A stretch of DNA of 47,836 nt from an uncultured Pelagibacteraceae bacterium (lineage in GTDB: Bacteria > Pseudomonadota > Alphaproteobacteria > Pelagibacterales > Pelagibacteraceae): positions 1 through 47,836 of the forward strand of contig CACEKW010000006.1 in the NCBI GenBank assembly GCA_902560185.1, in the 5' to 3' direction. This document shows, in pieces, positions 10,417 through 20,070 of the stretch. The position numbers and the translations under genes were made by a program. Under the pieces are notes generated by a model, which searched no databases, was not told the origin of the DNA, and saw only the letters and a program-made list of their open reading frames with translations. The stretch's first letter is position 1. Each line of letters opens with the position of its first letter.

Positions 10417-11802
10417 CTAAGATGCCGCTTGAATAGCATTTTTTGAATAGCTGCTATTCTTTTTAATCTCATCTGAAATTAGAAACGCCAATTCAATTGC
10501 TTGATCAGAGTTTAAACGAGGATCACAATGAGTGTGATATCTGCTAGATAAGTCAGCGTCAGATATTTTTCTTGCACCCCCTGTGCACTCTGTCACATCT
10601 TGTCCAGTCATTTCAACATGCAAACCACCAGCGTAAGAACCTTCAGACTGATGAACAGCAAATACATTTTTAACCTCACTAACAACATCGTTAAAAGGTC
10701 TTGTTTTAAAACCAGTCGTTGATTTAATTGTATTTCCATGCATTGGATCACATGACCAAACTACATTTAAACCCTCTTTTTTAATACCTCTTATCAATTT
10801 AGGTAAAAACTTTTCTACATTTTTATGCCCAAACCTAGATATTAAAGTAATTTTACCTTTTTCATTATTTGGATTTATTAATTCGCAAATTTTTGCAATT
10901 TCATCAGGCTTAGAAGTTGGTCCACATTTTATTCCAATGGGGTTTTCAATACCTTTACAAAACTCGACATGACCACCATCAATCTGTCTTGTTCTGTCTC
11001 CAATCCAAACAAAGTGAGCTGAAGTGTCATGATATTCTCCAGTAGTGGAATCAATTCTAGTCATGCTTTCTTCAAAAGGTAGATGTAAAGCTTCGTGCGA
11101 TGTCCAGAAATTAACAGTGTATAGTCTATTATTAAAATCAGATGTAATTCCACAAGCTTCCATAAATGCCAATGCATCTGCAATTTTATCTTCTAATTCT
11201 TTAAATTTTTTGGCTTGAGGACTTTTTTTAATGTAATCTAAGTTCCATAAATGAACTTTATTTAAATCTGCAAATCCTCCTTTTGAAAAAGCTCTCAAGA
11301 TATTTAATGTTGAAGCAGATTGTGAATAAGCTTTAAACATCCTTTTTGGATCTGGTCTTCTTGCTTTTTCTGTAAAATCAATTGCATTTATATTATCACC
11401 TAAATAACTTGGTAATTCTTTACCACCCTGTATTTCAGTAGGAGCACTTCTTGGTTTTGAAAATTGACCAGCTATCCTTCCAAGTTTTACAACCGGTAAT
11501 GATGCCGAATAAGTTAAAACTAATGACATTTGAAGAATAACTTTAAACGTGTCTCGAATATTATCTGGATGAAACTCTGCAAAACTTTCTGCACAATCTC
11601 CACCTTGTAATAAAAAGGCTTTTCCATCCACAACTTCAGCAAGTTGTTGTTTCAAATGTCTTGTCTCTCCAGCGAAAACCAAAGGTGGAAAAGTTTTAAT
11701 TTTATCTAAAACTTGATCCAGTTCTTTTTTATCCGGATATTCCGGAATGTGTTTTACCGGATACTTCCGCCAACTATTTATTTTCCAGTTTTTCATATTC
11801 AA
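10417..11802 (-). CDS. aroG: Class II (plant-type) 3-deoxy-7-phosphoheptulonate synthase
   Basis: The enzyme condenses phosphoenolpyruvate with erythrose 4-phosphate to open the shikimate pathway. The 461-residue length and sequence belong to the class II family: WRKYPVKHIPEYPD near the N terminus, FLLQGGDCAESF (about 82-93), KLGRIAGQFSKPRS, and near the C terminus GGLHVEMTGQDVTECTGG. It is unrelated in size and motifs to the 350-residue AroFGH enzymes of enteric bacteria. The symbol is used loosely. Confidence 0.93.
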   Translation of the reverse strand: MNMKNWKINSWRKYPVKHIPEYPDKKELDQVLDKIKTFPPLVFAGETRHLKQQLAEVVDGKAFLLQGGDCAESFAEFHPDNIRDTFKVILQMSLVLTYSASLPVVKLGRIAGQFSKPRSAPTEIQGGKELPSYLGDNINAIDFTEKARRPDPKRMFKAYSQSASTLNILRAFSKGGFADLNKVHLWNLDYIKKSPQAKKFKELEDKIADALAFMEACGITSDFNNRLYTVNFWTSHEALHLPFEESMTRIDSTTGEYHDTSAHFVWIGDRTRQIDGGHVEFCKGIENPIGIKCGPTSKPDEIAKICELINPNNEKGKITLISRFGHKNVEKFLPKLIRGIKKEGLNVVWSCDPMHGNTIKSTTGFKTRPFNDVVSEVKNVFAVHQSEGSYAGGLHVEMTGQDVTECTGGARKISDADLSSRYHTHCDPRLNSDQAIELAFLISDEIKKNSSYSKNAIQAAS

Positions 11803-11848
11803 CTCAAGATTGTTGTAACAGAGTTTAAAAAATATTCAACTAATCGAC

Positions 11849-12667
11849 CTAAAGAATTTGAGAGTCAACATACCAAGCATCAAAAGCAGTCAATTTTTTG
11901 AATATTCTTAAATAATTATTACCAATTAAATATTCGTCTATTTTTGACTCATTTTCAGTAAAATTATGCTCTATAGTAAATAATTTAGGTCTGAAGTCTT
12001 TTAAATTTAATGATTTCAAAATTTCATATTCAGAACCTTCAGTATCGATTGATATGTAAGATGGACAGATATTATTAAAATATTCTTTAATAACATCATT
12101 TAGCGATATTGTTTCAACAGAAATAGTTTTACCACTTTTTTTTCTTACTTCAGCATTGCCTGGCATTGAAATTTTATCGCTATCAATATAATCTTTTAAA
12201 GTAGAAAGCTCCCCTTGATCCGACATGAAAAAATCTAATTTTTTTCCAGACTCTTTCCAAATGCATTTTGAAATGATTTTAGAGTTTTTTCTATTTTTTT
12301 TTAAAGCGTCATGCCACTGCAGGCTAGGTTCTGATAAAACTCCCTGCCAAGAAAGATTATTTTCTAGCATATATGAATTTGAATAGTGAAAACCATCAGT
12401 AGCACCAAATTCAAGAAACGTTTTGTCATATTTTTCACCAATTATAAAAGACGCACAAACATCTTGATATAGTTGAGATGTTATATTTTTTTTATCCTTA
12501 AATGACTCAATAAATCTTTCTAATAAATTTAAATTATCACTCTTTATTAAAACTTTTTGATCAAATGCTTGTCTAATTAAATCAAAATCACTATGATTAT
12601 ATTTTTTTGCTGTCGCTGCTAACTGGACAAAATTAATATTATCAATTGGGAAAATTATTTTTTTCAA
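11849..12667 (-). CDS. FkbM family SAM-dependent methyltransferase
   Basis: This 272-residue protein has an N-terminal helical stretch (1-70), then the methyltransferase fold: FLEFGATDGFHYSNS as SAM-binding motif I (about 82-96), a strand ending in SEP, and the FkbM hallmark SISLNDVIKEYF then SYISIDTEGSEYEILKSL. FkbM proteins typically O-methylate sugars or polyketides; substrate here is unknown. It lies 2 bases behind glmS, so it may act on an amino-sugar-containing surface glycan, which is inference only. Confidence 0.8.
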   Translation of the reverse strand: MKKIIFPIDNINFVQLAATAKKYNHSDFDLIRQAFDQKVLIKSDNLNLLERFIESFKDKKNITSQLYQDVCASFIIGEKYDKTFLEFGATDGFHYSNSYMLENNLSWQGVLSEPSLQWHDALKKNRKNSKIISKCIWKESGKKLDFFMSDQGELSTLKDYIDSDKISMPGNAEVRKKSGKTISVETISLNDVIKEYFNNICPSYISIDTEGSEYEILKSLNLKDFRPKLFTIEHNFTENESKIDEYLIGNNYLRIFKKLTAFDAWYVDSQIL

Positions 12668-12669
12668 AA

Positions 12670-14490
12670 TTACTCTACAGTCACTGATTTTGCTAAATTT
12701 CTAGGTTTATCAATGTCATAACCTTTTTTTAGAGCTGAATAATATGCTAATTTTTGTAATGGGATTGTTAAAAGAAAAGGTAAAAGATCTTCATTGGTAC
12801 TCTCTACTTCAATTTTTTCCCAAATATTTTCCGAAATGACTTCATCTTTACTTTTGTTAGTTATTAATAAAACTTTCGCTCCTCTAGCAATCACTTCCTG
12901 CATATTTGAAATAGTTTTTTTATAATAATTGTCTCTTGGAGCCAAAACTACAACAGGCATACCTTCTTCGATTAGTGCCAAAGGCCCATGCTTCATCTCT
13001 CCAGCAGGATAACCTTCTGCATGAATGTATGATAATTCTTTGAGTTTTAATGCACCTTCAAGAGCAATTGGATAAGAATAACCACGTCCCAAAAACATTG
13101 AACCCTTTGCCTCATTAAAAGTATTTGAGATTGTTTGTATTTTATTATCAATCAATAATGTTTGCTCAACAAGTTTTGGTAAATTTTTAAGATCATCAAT
13201 TTTTTTGTCAAAATGAGTCTTTTCAATATCTTTTCTCAATAAAGCAAGTTTTAAGGCTAAAATATATAAAATTAGTATTTGTCCAAGAAAAGCTTTAGTT
13301 GAAGCAACACCTATTTCGGTTCCACAATGTATTGGTAATACAAATTCAGAGTCTCTTGCAATCGAGCTTTCCACCACATTAACAACAGCACACGTTTTAA
13401 CACCACTTTGTTTACAAAGATCTAAAGCAGCATAAGTATCTGCTGTTTCTCCAGATTGTGAGACAAATACATAAAGTGTGTCTTTTTTAAATCTATTTTT
13501 TCTGTATCTAAATTCTGATGCTATATCTATATTTACATCTAATGATGTTATTTCCTCAAACCAATATTTTGCCATTAGACATGAATGATAAGCTGTTCCA
13601 CATCCAATTAAGGTTATTGATTTAATCTCATTGCTTTTCCAAGGAAAGTTATAAATATTTATATTTTTATTTGACATATCTATATACTCATTAATTCCAT
13701 TTTTAATTGTGCTTGGTTGTTCTTCAATTTCTTTAGCCATAAAATGTTTGTAATCACCTTTGTCGTATTTTTCTTCAGTAGAGGACAATTCTAAAACTTT
13801 TTTATTAATTTTAGTTCCTTCCTCACTAAAAAATTCTACATGATCTCTTTTGATAATGCAGAATTCACCATCATTTAAATACGTAATCTTATTTGTCATC
13901 GATTTCAGGGCATAAGAGTCTGAACCCAGATAATTTTCATTAGGACCATAACCAACAGCTAATGGTGAACCTCTTCTTGCGCCAACAATTAAATCTGGTT
14001 GATCTTTAAAAATTATACCAAGTGCAAAGCTTCCATGTAAAGACTTCAAAGTTTTTTGAATTGAATTAACAATATTTTCTGTTTTAAGATTTTCAGTAAT
14101 TAAATGGACTATTACCTCTGTATCAGTTTGAGATTTAAATTTGTGGCCTTTTCCAATTAAAAATTTTTTTAATATTGTTGAGTTTTCAATAATTCCATTA
14201 TGAACAACAGAAACATTCTGAGAAGAATGTGGATGAGCATTAATACTATTAGGAAGCCCGTGTGTTGCCCATCGAACATGACCAATACCAATAGTTCCCG
14301 CCATGCTTTGAACTAAGGAATTTTTTTCCAAATTTTCTACTCTTCCCTCAGATTTTACTTCATTTATTAATCCATCATATAAGGTCGCCATTCCAGCTGA
14401 GTCATAACCTCTATACTCTAATTTTTTTAAAGAATTAATTATAGTTGCTGATACAGGTTTATTGCTATTAATTCCAATTATTCCACACAT
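12670..14490 (-). CDS. glmS: Glutamine--fructose-6-phosphate aminotransferase (isomerizing)
   Basis: GlmS makes glucosamine 6-phosphate from fructose 6-phosphate and glutamine, the entry to peptidoglycan and LPS amino sugars. The N-terminal class II glutaminase begins MCGIIG with Cys2 as the nucleophile. Two SIS domains follow (about 280-420 and 450-590), and the end DKPRNLAKSVTVE is the conserved C-terminal active-site tail. The 606-residue length is standard. It follows the GlmU acetyltransferase-half gene by 2 bases, uniting consecutive UDP-GlcNAc steps. No glmS ribozyme is visible in the spacer. Confidence 0.97.
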   Translation of the reverse strand: MCGIIGINSNKPVSATIINSLKKLEYRGYDSAGMATLYDGLINEVKSEGRVENLEKNSLVQSMAGTIGIGHVRWATHGLPNSINAHPHSSQNVSVVHNGIIENSTILKKFLIGKGHKFKSQTDTEVIVHLITENLKTENIVNSIQKTLKSLHGSFALGIIFKDQPDLIVGARRGSPLAVGYGPNENYLGSDSYALKSMTNKITYLNDGEFCIIKRDHVEFFSEEGTKINKKVLELSSTEEKYDKGDYKHFMAKEIEEQPSTIKNGINEYIDMSNKNINIYNFPWKSNEIKSITLIGCGTAYHSCLMAKYWFEEITSLDVNIDIASEFRYRKNRFKKDTLYVFVSQSGETADTYAALDLCKQSGVKTCAVVNVVESSIARDSEFVLPIHCGTEIGVASTKAFLGQILILYILALKLALLRKDIEKTHFDKKIDDLKNLPKLVEQTLLIDNKIQTISNTFNEAKGSMFLGRGYSYPIALEGALKLKELSYIHAEGYPAGEMKHGPLALIEEGMPVVVLAPRDNYYKKTISNMQEVIARGAKVLLITNKSKDEVISENIWEKIEVESTNEDLLPFLLTIPLQKLAYYSALKKGYDIDKPRNLAKSVTVE

Positions 14491-14492
14491 AA

Positions 14493-15116
14493 TTATTTTG
14501 ATTTTCTTTTATAGTTTTTAATTTCCGTCTGTAAACTTCTCGTTAATGCTAATGATTTTTTCTTCACATTTTTTGTTATAACCGAACCAGCCCCAACTAT
14601 ACTATTCTCTTCGATTATAACTGGTGCTACCAATGATGAATTTGAACCAATAAAAACATTGTCTTTTATTTTAGTTTTATTTTTTTTTACACCATCATAA
14701 TTACAAGTAATTGTTCCAGCGCCAATGTTGACTGAATTTCCAATTTCAGTATCGCCGATATATGTCAAATGGTTTACTTTTGAATTTATACCTAAAGTAC
14801 TTTTTTTGATTTCAACAAAATTTCCAATTTTTGAACCACTTTTTAAAACTACGCCTGGTCTTATTCTGGCGTATGGTCCAATATCAACTTTATTTTCAAT
14901 TTTACAATTTTCTAAATGTGAAAAAGATTTTATTGTAACATTGTTTCCAATTTTCACTTTTTGACCTATCACTACATAAGGTTCGATAATCACATTCTTA
15001 CCTATCTTGGTGTCTTTCGAAAAAAAAATTGTTTCAGGACCAATCATTTTTACACCAACTTTTAAAAATTTTTTTCGAAGATTATTTTGCAGCTTTTGTA
15101 AATTTAATTGTTTCAT
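14493..15116 (-). CDS. glmU: Stand-alone GlmU acetyltransferase domain (glucosamine-1-phosphate N-acetyltransferase)
   Basis: This 207-residue left-handed beta-helix protein corresponds to the C-terminal half of bifunctional GlmU. Residues 1-22 match the linker helix of alphaproteobacterial GlmU, residues 26-180 are hexapeptide repeats. Acetyltransferase residues are kept: ARIRPG (Arg86), FVEIKK (100-105), the catalytic His116 in NHLTYIGD, VNIGAG, CNYDG (138-142). The whole N-terminal uridylyltransferase domain, about 230 residues, is absent, and no remnant lies upstream, where only 71 bases separate it from gph. The start has AAGGA 8 bases before ATG. Next downstream is glmS. Confidence 0.88.
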   Translation of the reverse strand: MKQLNLQKLQNNLRKKFLKVGVKMIGPETIFFSKDTKIGKNVIIEPYVVIGQKVKIGNNVTIKSFSHLENCKIENKVDIGPYARIRPGVVLKSGSKIGNFVEIKKSTLGINSKVNHLTYIGDTEIGNSVNIGAGTITCNYDGVKKNKTKIKDNVFIGSNSSLVAPVIIEENSIVGAGSVITKNVKKKSLALTRSLQTEIKNYKRKSK

Positions 15117-15187
15117 TTATAAAATCCTTTATATTAAGTATACATGTTTCTTAATTCACATTATATTTCTTAAAAAAACTTTTAATT

Positions 15188-15871
15188 ATGCAACAAAATT
15201 TTACAATTCTTTTTGATTTAGATGGTACTTTAGTTGATACAGCACCAGATTTGATGCGTGCACATAATCATGTAATGAAAAAATTTGGTTATCCCACAAA
15301 GTCTACTGAGGAAATAAGAAATCTTGTAGGTCAAGGTGCGGGTGCGATGCTTGGAAGGTCAATTTGGGGGCAAGCTAAAAAAGAGTTTGGAAAAGTGCAA
15401 GATGAAAAGATTAAAAAAGAGATGATAAAAGATTTTACAGACTTCTATGGAAAAAATATTGTTAACGAAAGTACCCTGATAAATGGTGTTAAAGAGTTTT
15501 TGGTATGGTCAAAAGAAAATAATATTTCTATGGCTGTTTGTACAAATAAGACTGATTACTTAGCCGTTGATCTTTTAAAAAAAATTGGGATTTATGATTT
15601 TTTTGAATATGTTGCGGGACACAATACCTTTGATTATTGTAAGCCTGATCCAAGACATCTAACTTCTGTAATTGAAATATTACAAGGTGATATACAGAAA
15701 TCATTAATGATTGGAGATAGTGAAACTGATGCGAATGCAGCGAAAAATGCTGGAATACCAGTTATACTAATGGAAGATGGATATACCGAAAAAAAAACGA
15801 ATGAAATTTACCATAATCACTTAGTAAAAGACTTTATTGGTATCGAAAAAATTGTATCAAAATATCTTTAA
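15188..15871 (+). CDS. gph: Phosphoglycolate phosphatase-like HAD hydrolase
   Basis: This 227-residue HAD-superfamily protein has motif I FDLDGTLVDT with nucleophile Asp10 and acid Asp12, a helical cap, the VCTNK motif II Thr, a Lys at KPDP, and motif IV GDSETDANAA. These features and size match Gph, which removes phosphate from 2-phosphoglycolate. Other small phosphosugars are possible. The gene is divergent from the glmU-half gene; no Shine-Dalgarno is visible before its ATG. Confidence 0.85.
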   Translation: MQQNFTILFDLDGTLVDTAPDLMRAHNHVMKKFGYPTKSTEEIRNLVGQGAGAMLGRSIWGQAKKEFGKVQDEKIKKEMIKDFTDFYGKNIVNESTLINGVKEFLVWSKENNISMAVCTNKTDYLAVDLLKKIGIYDFFEYVAGHNTFDYCKPDPRHLTSVIEILQGDIQKSLMIGDSETDANAAKNAGIPVILMEDGYTEKKTNEIYHNHLVKDFIGIEKIVSKYL

Positions 15872-15925
15872 TATTGATTATTTTTTTTTAACTATTAAAA
15901 CCAACCTCGTTAATTAGGAGTTATT

Positions 15926-17428
15926 TTGATAGTTCATAAAATTAAAGTTTATCCATCTAAAATTCATTTACCAAAAAAAAAACAGCTTGCATGGAAAATT
16001 GCAGAAATTGCAAGTGATAATTCAAAATTAAATAAAGATGCAATTGAAATGTCAATTAATAGGATTATTGATAATGCATCGGTGGCTATAGCATCACTTA
16101 ACAGGAGGCCTGTTGTTTCATCCAGAGAAATGGCTTTAAAACATTCAAGAAAAAATGGTGCAACATTATTTGGTGTTAATAGTAAATTAAAATTTGATTG
16201 CGAGTGGGCAGCTTGGTCAAATGGGACTGCTGTGAGAGAATTAGATTTTCACGATACTTTTTTAGCAGCAGACTATAGTCATCCAGGGGATAATATTCCT
16301 CCACTTATAAGTGTCGCTCAGCAAAATAAAAAAAATGGATTAGATCTTTTGAGAGGAATTATAACTGCTTATGAGATTCAAGTTAATTTAGTTAAAGGAA
16401 TATGTTTACATAAACATAAGATAGATCACATAGCTCACCTTGGTCCAAGTGTTGCAGCTGGGATTGGTTCAATGTTAAGGTTAAAAACTGAAACTATTTA
16501 TCAAGCTGTTCAGCAGGCATTACATACAACAATTTCCACAAGACAATCTAGAAAAGGTGAAATTTCGAGTTGGAAAGCTTATGCTCCCGCACACGCAGGA
16601 AAACTTGCTATTGAGGCTGTTGATAGAGTTATGCGAGGTGAAGGAGCACCAAGTCCAATTTATGAAGGTGAAGATAGTGTGATAGCAAGAATTCTTGATG
16701 GTAAGAAGGCTTTATATAAAATTCCATTACCAAAAAAAGGTGAAACAAAAAAAGCAATTCTTGAAACTTATACAAAAGAATATTCTGCAGAATATCAATC
16801 TCAAGCTTTAATTGACTTAGCAAAAAAACTTAAAAAGAAAGTTCAAAATCTTAATCAGATCAAAAAAATAGATATTTTTACAAGTCACCACACTCATTAT
16901 GTAATCGGAACAGGTGCAAACGATCCACAAAAAATGGATCCTAATGCTAGCAGAGAAACATTAGATCACTCAATAATGTATATATTTGCTGTTGCACTTG
17001 AGGATGGTACTTGGCATCACGTAAAATCTTACACAAAAGCAAGAGCCAAAAGAAAGAGTACAATTAAAATATGGAAATCAATAAAAACTCATGAAGATAA
17101 AAAATGGACTAAAAAATATCATGATCCTAATCCTCGAAAGAAAGCATTTGGTGCAAAAGTGGTAATAACTCTCAATAACGGAAAAAAAATTACTGAGCAG
17201 CAGGGTGTGGCAGATGCTCATCCTTATGGTTCACGACCTTTTAAAAGAAAAAATTATATCAATAAATTCTTAACTTTAACTAGAAATATTTTAGATAAAA
17301 AAGAAAGTGATAGATTTTTAAAGGTTGTACAAAATTTAAAAAAATTAAAACCAGGTCAATTGGATAAGTTAAATATTGAGGTAAAAAAGAGTAAACTAAA
17401 AAGAAATTATAAAAAAGGTATTTTTTAA
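15926..17428 (+). CDS. prpD: 2-methylcitrate dehydratase, PrpD/MmgE family
   Basis: PrpD dehydrates 2-methylcitrate in propionate oxidation. The 500-residue protein shows the MmgE/PrpD pattern: [37 protein letters not shown], and [16 protein letters not shown], with a Lys-rich C-terminal lid domain. Its start is a TTG at 15926, chosen because a strong AGGAG (15916-15920) lies 5 bases upstream and the family N terminus aligns. Its stop overlaps the prpB ATG by one base. Confidence 0.93.
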   Translation: MIVHKIKVYPSKIHLPKKKQLAWKIAEIASDNSKLNKDAIEMSINRIIDNASVAIASLNRRPVVSSREMALKHSRKNGATLFGVNSKLKFDCEWAAWSNGTAVRELDFHDTFLAADYSHPGDNIPPLISVAQQNKKNGLDLLRGIITAYEIQVNLVKGICLHKHKIDHIAHLGPSVAAGIGSMLRLKTETIYQAVQQALHTTISTRQSRKGEISSWKAYAPAHAGKLAIEAVDRVMRGEGAPSPIYEGEDSVIARILDGKKALYKIPLPKKGETKKAILETYTKEYSAEYQSQALIDLAKKLKKKVQNLNQIKKIDIFTSHHTHYVIGTGANDPQKMDPNASRETLDHSIMYIFAVALEDGTWHHVKSYTKARAKRKSTIKIWKSIKTHEDKKWTKKYHDPNPRKKAFGAKVVITLNNGKKITEQQGVADAHPYGSRPFKRKNYINKFLTLTRNILDKKESDRFLKVVQNLKKLKPGQLDKLNIEVKKSKLKRNYKKGIF

Positions 17429-18324
17429 TGCACTTTATTGAAAAAGAGCCAAAACAAAAAAGAAAGGATTTTGTTAATAAATTAAAATCTAACAAAATTC
17501 TAAGAGTTCCTGGAGCTTATAATCCTTTAACTGCAAAGTTGATTGAAGAAATTGGTTACGATGCAGTTTATGTGTCTGGTGGAGTTATGGCAAATGATCT
17601 TGGCTTTCCAGATATTGGTTTAATTACATTGCAGGATGTTAGTACGAGGTCTTACCTTATTTCACGAGTGACCAACCTTCCAACAATTGTTGATATTGAT
17701 ACTGGATTTAAATCTTGTAAAGAAACAATTGAAACTTTTGAGGAATTTGGAATTACAGCTGTTCATTTAGAGGATCAAATTGAGAGAAAAAGATGTGGAC
17801 ACCTAGACAATAAAGAATTGGTATCAACAGAAGCTATGGTTAAAAAAATTAAAGAATGTGTATCAGCGAAAAAAGATGAAAATTTTAAAATTATAGCGAG
17901 ATCTGATGCAAAAAGTGTTGAGGGAATAGATAAGATGATAGATAGATGTAAAGCTTATGTGGATGCTGGAGCAGAAATAATTTTCCCAGAAGCTTTACAT
18001 GATGAAAAAGATTTTGAGAAAGTAAGAAAAGAACTTTCTTGTTACCTGCTAGCTAATATGACTGAATTTGGTAAATCAAAATTATTTAATTATAAAGAAT
18101 TAGAAAAATTTGGATACAATATTGTAATTTATCCAGTAACCACTCAAAGACTAGCTATGAAAAATGTTGAAGATGGATTACGAGACATTTATGCAAATGG
18201 ACATCAAAATAATATCATAGATAAAATGCAAACTAGAAAAAGACTCTATGAGCTTGTTGATTATGAAAAATACAATAGTTTGGACGAAAAAATTTATAAT
18301 TTTAGTACCAAGGGACATGAATAA
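17428..18324 (+). CDS. prpB: 2-methylisocitrate lyase
   Basis: PrpB splits 2-methylisocitrate to pyruvate and succinate. The 298-residue protein belongs to the isocitrate lyase/PEP mutase family: VSGGVMANDLGFPDIG substrate loop (49-64), VDIDTGF (88-94) with metal-binding acids, and the KRCGH active-site loop (121-125) with catalytic Cys123. It lies between prpD and prpC with one-base start/stop overlaps on both sides. Confidence 0.95.
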   Translation: MHFIEKEPKQKRKDFVNKLKSNKILRVPGAYNPLTAKLIEEIGYDAVYVSGGVMANDLGFPDIGLITLQDVSTRSYLISRVTNLPTIVDIDTGFKSCKETIETFEEFGITAVHLEDQIERKRCGHLDNKELVSTEAMVKKIKECVSAKKDENFKIIARSDAKSVEGIDKMIDRCKAYVDAGAEIIFPEALHDEKDFEKVRKELSCYLLANMTEFGKSKLFNYKELEKFGYNIVIYPVTTQRLAMKNVEDGLRDIYANGHQNNIIDKMQTRKRLYELVDYEKYNSLDEKIYNFSTKGHE

Positions 18325-19448
18325 TGAGTGATGATATTAAAAAAGGTTTATTAGGAATAGTTGTTGATGAAACTGAAGTTTCTAAAGTTATGCCTGAAAT
18401 CAACTCTCTAACATATAGGGGTTATGCGGCTCAAGATTTATGTGATTATTGTAGATTTGAGGAAGTGGCTTATTTAATTTTAAATAAAGATTTACCAAAT
18501 ACAATACAGCTAAGAAAATTTGAAAAAGAGGAAAAAAATAATAGAGACTTGTCCAAAGATCTTTATTCAATAATAAAAAAAATGCCAAAAAAATCTCATC
18601 CAATGGATGTTGCCAGAACGGCAGTAAGCATAATGGGGCTTGAGGACAAAGAAACAACTGACTCCTCAGAGAAAGCAAATATGAGAAAAGCTATAAGAAT
18701 TTTGGCAAAAACCCCAACTGCATTAGCTGCTTTTTACAGAATAAGAAAAGGGAAAAATATTATTAAACCTAAGAAAAATCTTAATATAGCAGAGAATTTT
18801 TTCTATATGTGCTTTGGAAAAGTTCCTCAAAAAGAAATTGTAAAAGCATTTGATGTATCTTTAATTTTATATGCTGAGCATAGCTTCAATGTTTCAACAT
18901 TTACAGCAAGAACTATCACAAGTAGTTTGTCAGACATTCACGGAGCAATAACTGGAGCAATAGCTAGTTTAAAAGGCCCTCTTCATGGTGGTGCAAATGA
19001 AGAAGTAATGCACATGATGAATAAAATTAAATCTCCAGATAATGCTTTCAAATGGATAAATAATGCATTAGATAAAAAAGAAGTAGTGATGGGTTTCGGG
19101 CATAGAGTTTATAAATCAGGAGACTCAAGGGTTCCAACCATGAGAAAATATTTTGCTAAAGTTGCAAAAATAAAAAAAGATAAAAAATTTGAAAAAATTT
19201 ACGATATTGTTGAAAAAGTAATGATAGATAGAAAAAATATTCATCCAAATGTCGATTATCCAACTGGTCCCACTTACCATTTGATGGGTTTTGATACTGA
19301 TTTTTTTACACCAATATTTGTCATTTCAAGAATAACAGGTTGGTCAGCACACATAATGGAGCAACACGCTGCAAATAAACTTATTAGACCCCTGGCGAGC
19401 TATAAAGGTAACAAACACAGAAAAGTATTACAATTAAATCAGCGATAA
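18324..19448 (+). CDS. prpC: 2-methylcitrate synthase
   Basis: PrpC condenses propionyl-CoA and oxaloacetate. The 374-residue citrate-synthase-fold protein has GPLHGG (His221), GFGHRVYK (His260) and a distal acidic NVDYPTGPTYHLMG segment. The short length and the prpD-prpB context support methylcitrate synthase rather than the longer hexameric citrate synthase. There is no acnD, prpF or prpR in the window, so the final hydration probably relies on a general aconitase and control is not local. Confidence 0.93.
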   Translation: MSDDIKKGLLGIVVDETEVSKVMPEINSLTYRGYAAQDLCDYCRFEEVAYLILNKDLPNTIQLRKFEKEEKNNRDLSKDLYSIIKKMPKKSHPMDVARTAVSIMGLEDKETTDSSEKANMRKAIRILAKTPTALAAFYRIRKGKNIIKPKKNLNIAENFFYMCFGKVPQKEIVKAFDVSLILYAEHSFNVSTFTARTITSSLSDIHGAITGAIASLKGPLHGGANEEVMHMMNKIKSPDNAFKWINNALDKKEVVMGFGHRVYKSGDSRVPTMRKYFAKVAKIKKDKKFEKIYDIVEKVMIDRKNIHPNVDYPTGPTYHLMGFDTDFFTPIFVISRITGWSAHIMEQHAANKLIRPLASYKGNKHRKVLQLNQR

Positions 19449-19452
19449 ATAC

Positions 19453-20064
19453 TTATTTGGTTGCCAAAATATTCTCTTTATCTATTTGCTGAAGTTTGTA
19501 GCCATTTGACTTAAGTTTTTCTTCAATTTCTTTTAATTTTTTTCCCTCTATAAAAGTACCATCAAAATGTTTTGACTCAAAAAGTATTTTATTTATCTCT
19601 ATTTTCTGAAAATTTATTGAATTCATAATTTTATATTCAGCACCTTCTACATCTATTTGAAGTTTATCAATCGATTTGATTGAATATTTTTTAATCAAAT
19701 CATCAAAAGTAATAAATTCAATTTGAATAGTTTCTATATCATCTTCTTTTATATCAAATCTTTTATTTTTATGATTTAGAATATGATTTTTATCAAAAGA
19801 TCCTATTTGACTCGCCCAATGCTTTCCAAGTTTTGATATCGACTCTTTTTTCACATAATAAAAAAAATCTTTTTTAGATTTATCTATTATTGCATTTTTA
19901 CAAATTGTAATTTTTGGATTATCTTTGTATTCAGAATTTAGTATTTCATAATTATAAGGAACAGGCTCAACTAAAAGCACGTTTCTGTCCTGATATTTAC
20001 TTACTAAATCTTTTAAATAAAGTCCTGAATGTGCTCCAATAACTACTAGACCAAAGTCTTGCAC
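19453..20064 (-). CDS. FkbM family SAM-dependent methyltransferase (short form)
   Basis: The 203-residue protein starts almost directly in the SAM-binding strand (LVVIGAHSGLY, residues 6-16), followed by VLLVEPVPYNYEIL and, further on, ITFDDLIKKY and KLQIDVEGAEYKIMNSINF, the FkbM signature. It lacks the N-terminal helical region of the other FkbM protein in this window (11849-12667), and the two are only distantly alike. It lies 6 bases behind nrdB and converges on prpC with 4 bases between. Substrate unknown. Confidence 0.78.
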   Translation of the reverse strand: MQDFGLVVIGAHSGLYLKDLVSKYQDRNVLLVEPVPYNYEILNSEYKDNPKITICKNAIIDKSKKDFFYYVKKESISKLGKHWASQIGSFDKNHILNHKNKRFDIKEDDIETIQIEFITFDDLIKKYSIKSIDKLQIDVEGAEYKIMNSINFQKIEINKILFESKHFDGTFIEGKKLKEIEEKLKSNGYKLQQIDKENILATK

Positions 20065-20070
20065 TTGATA

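Noticed and set aside
14491-14492. glmS ribozyme or riboswitch before glmS
   Set aside because: Only two bases separate glmS from the gene upstream, so there is no leader.
15872-15925. Terminator between gph and prpD
   Set aside because: A five-pair all-AT stem before a T run is too weak to call.
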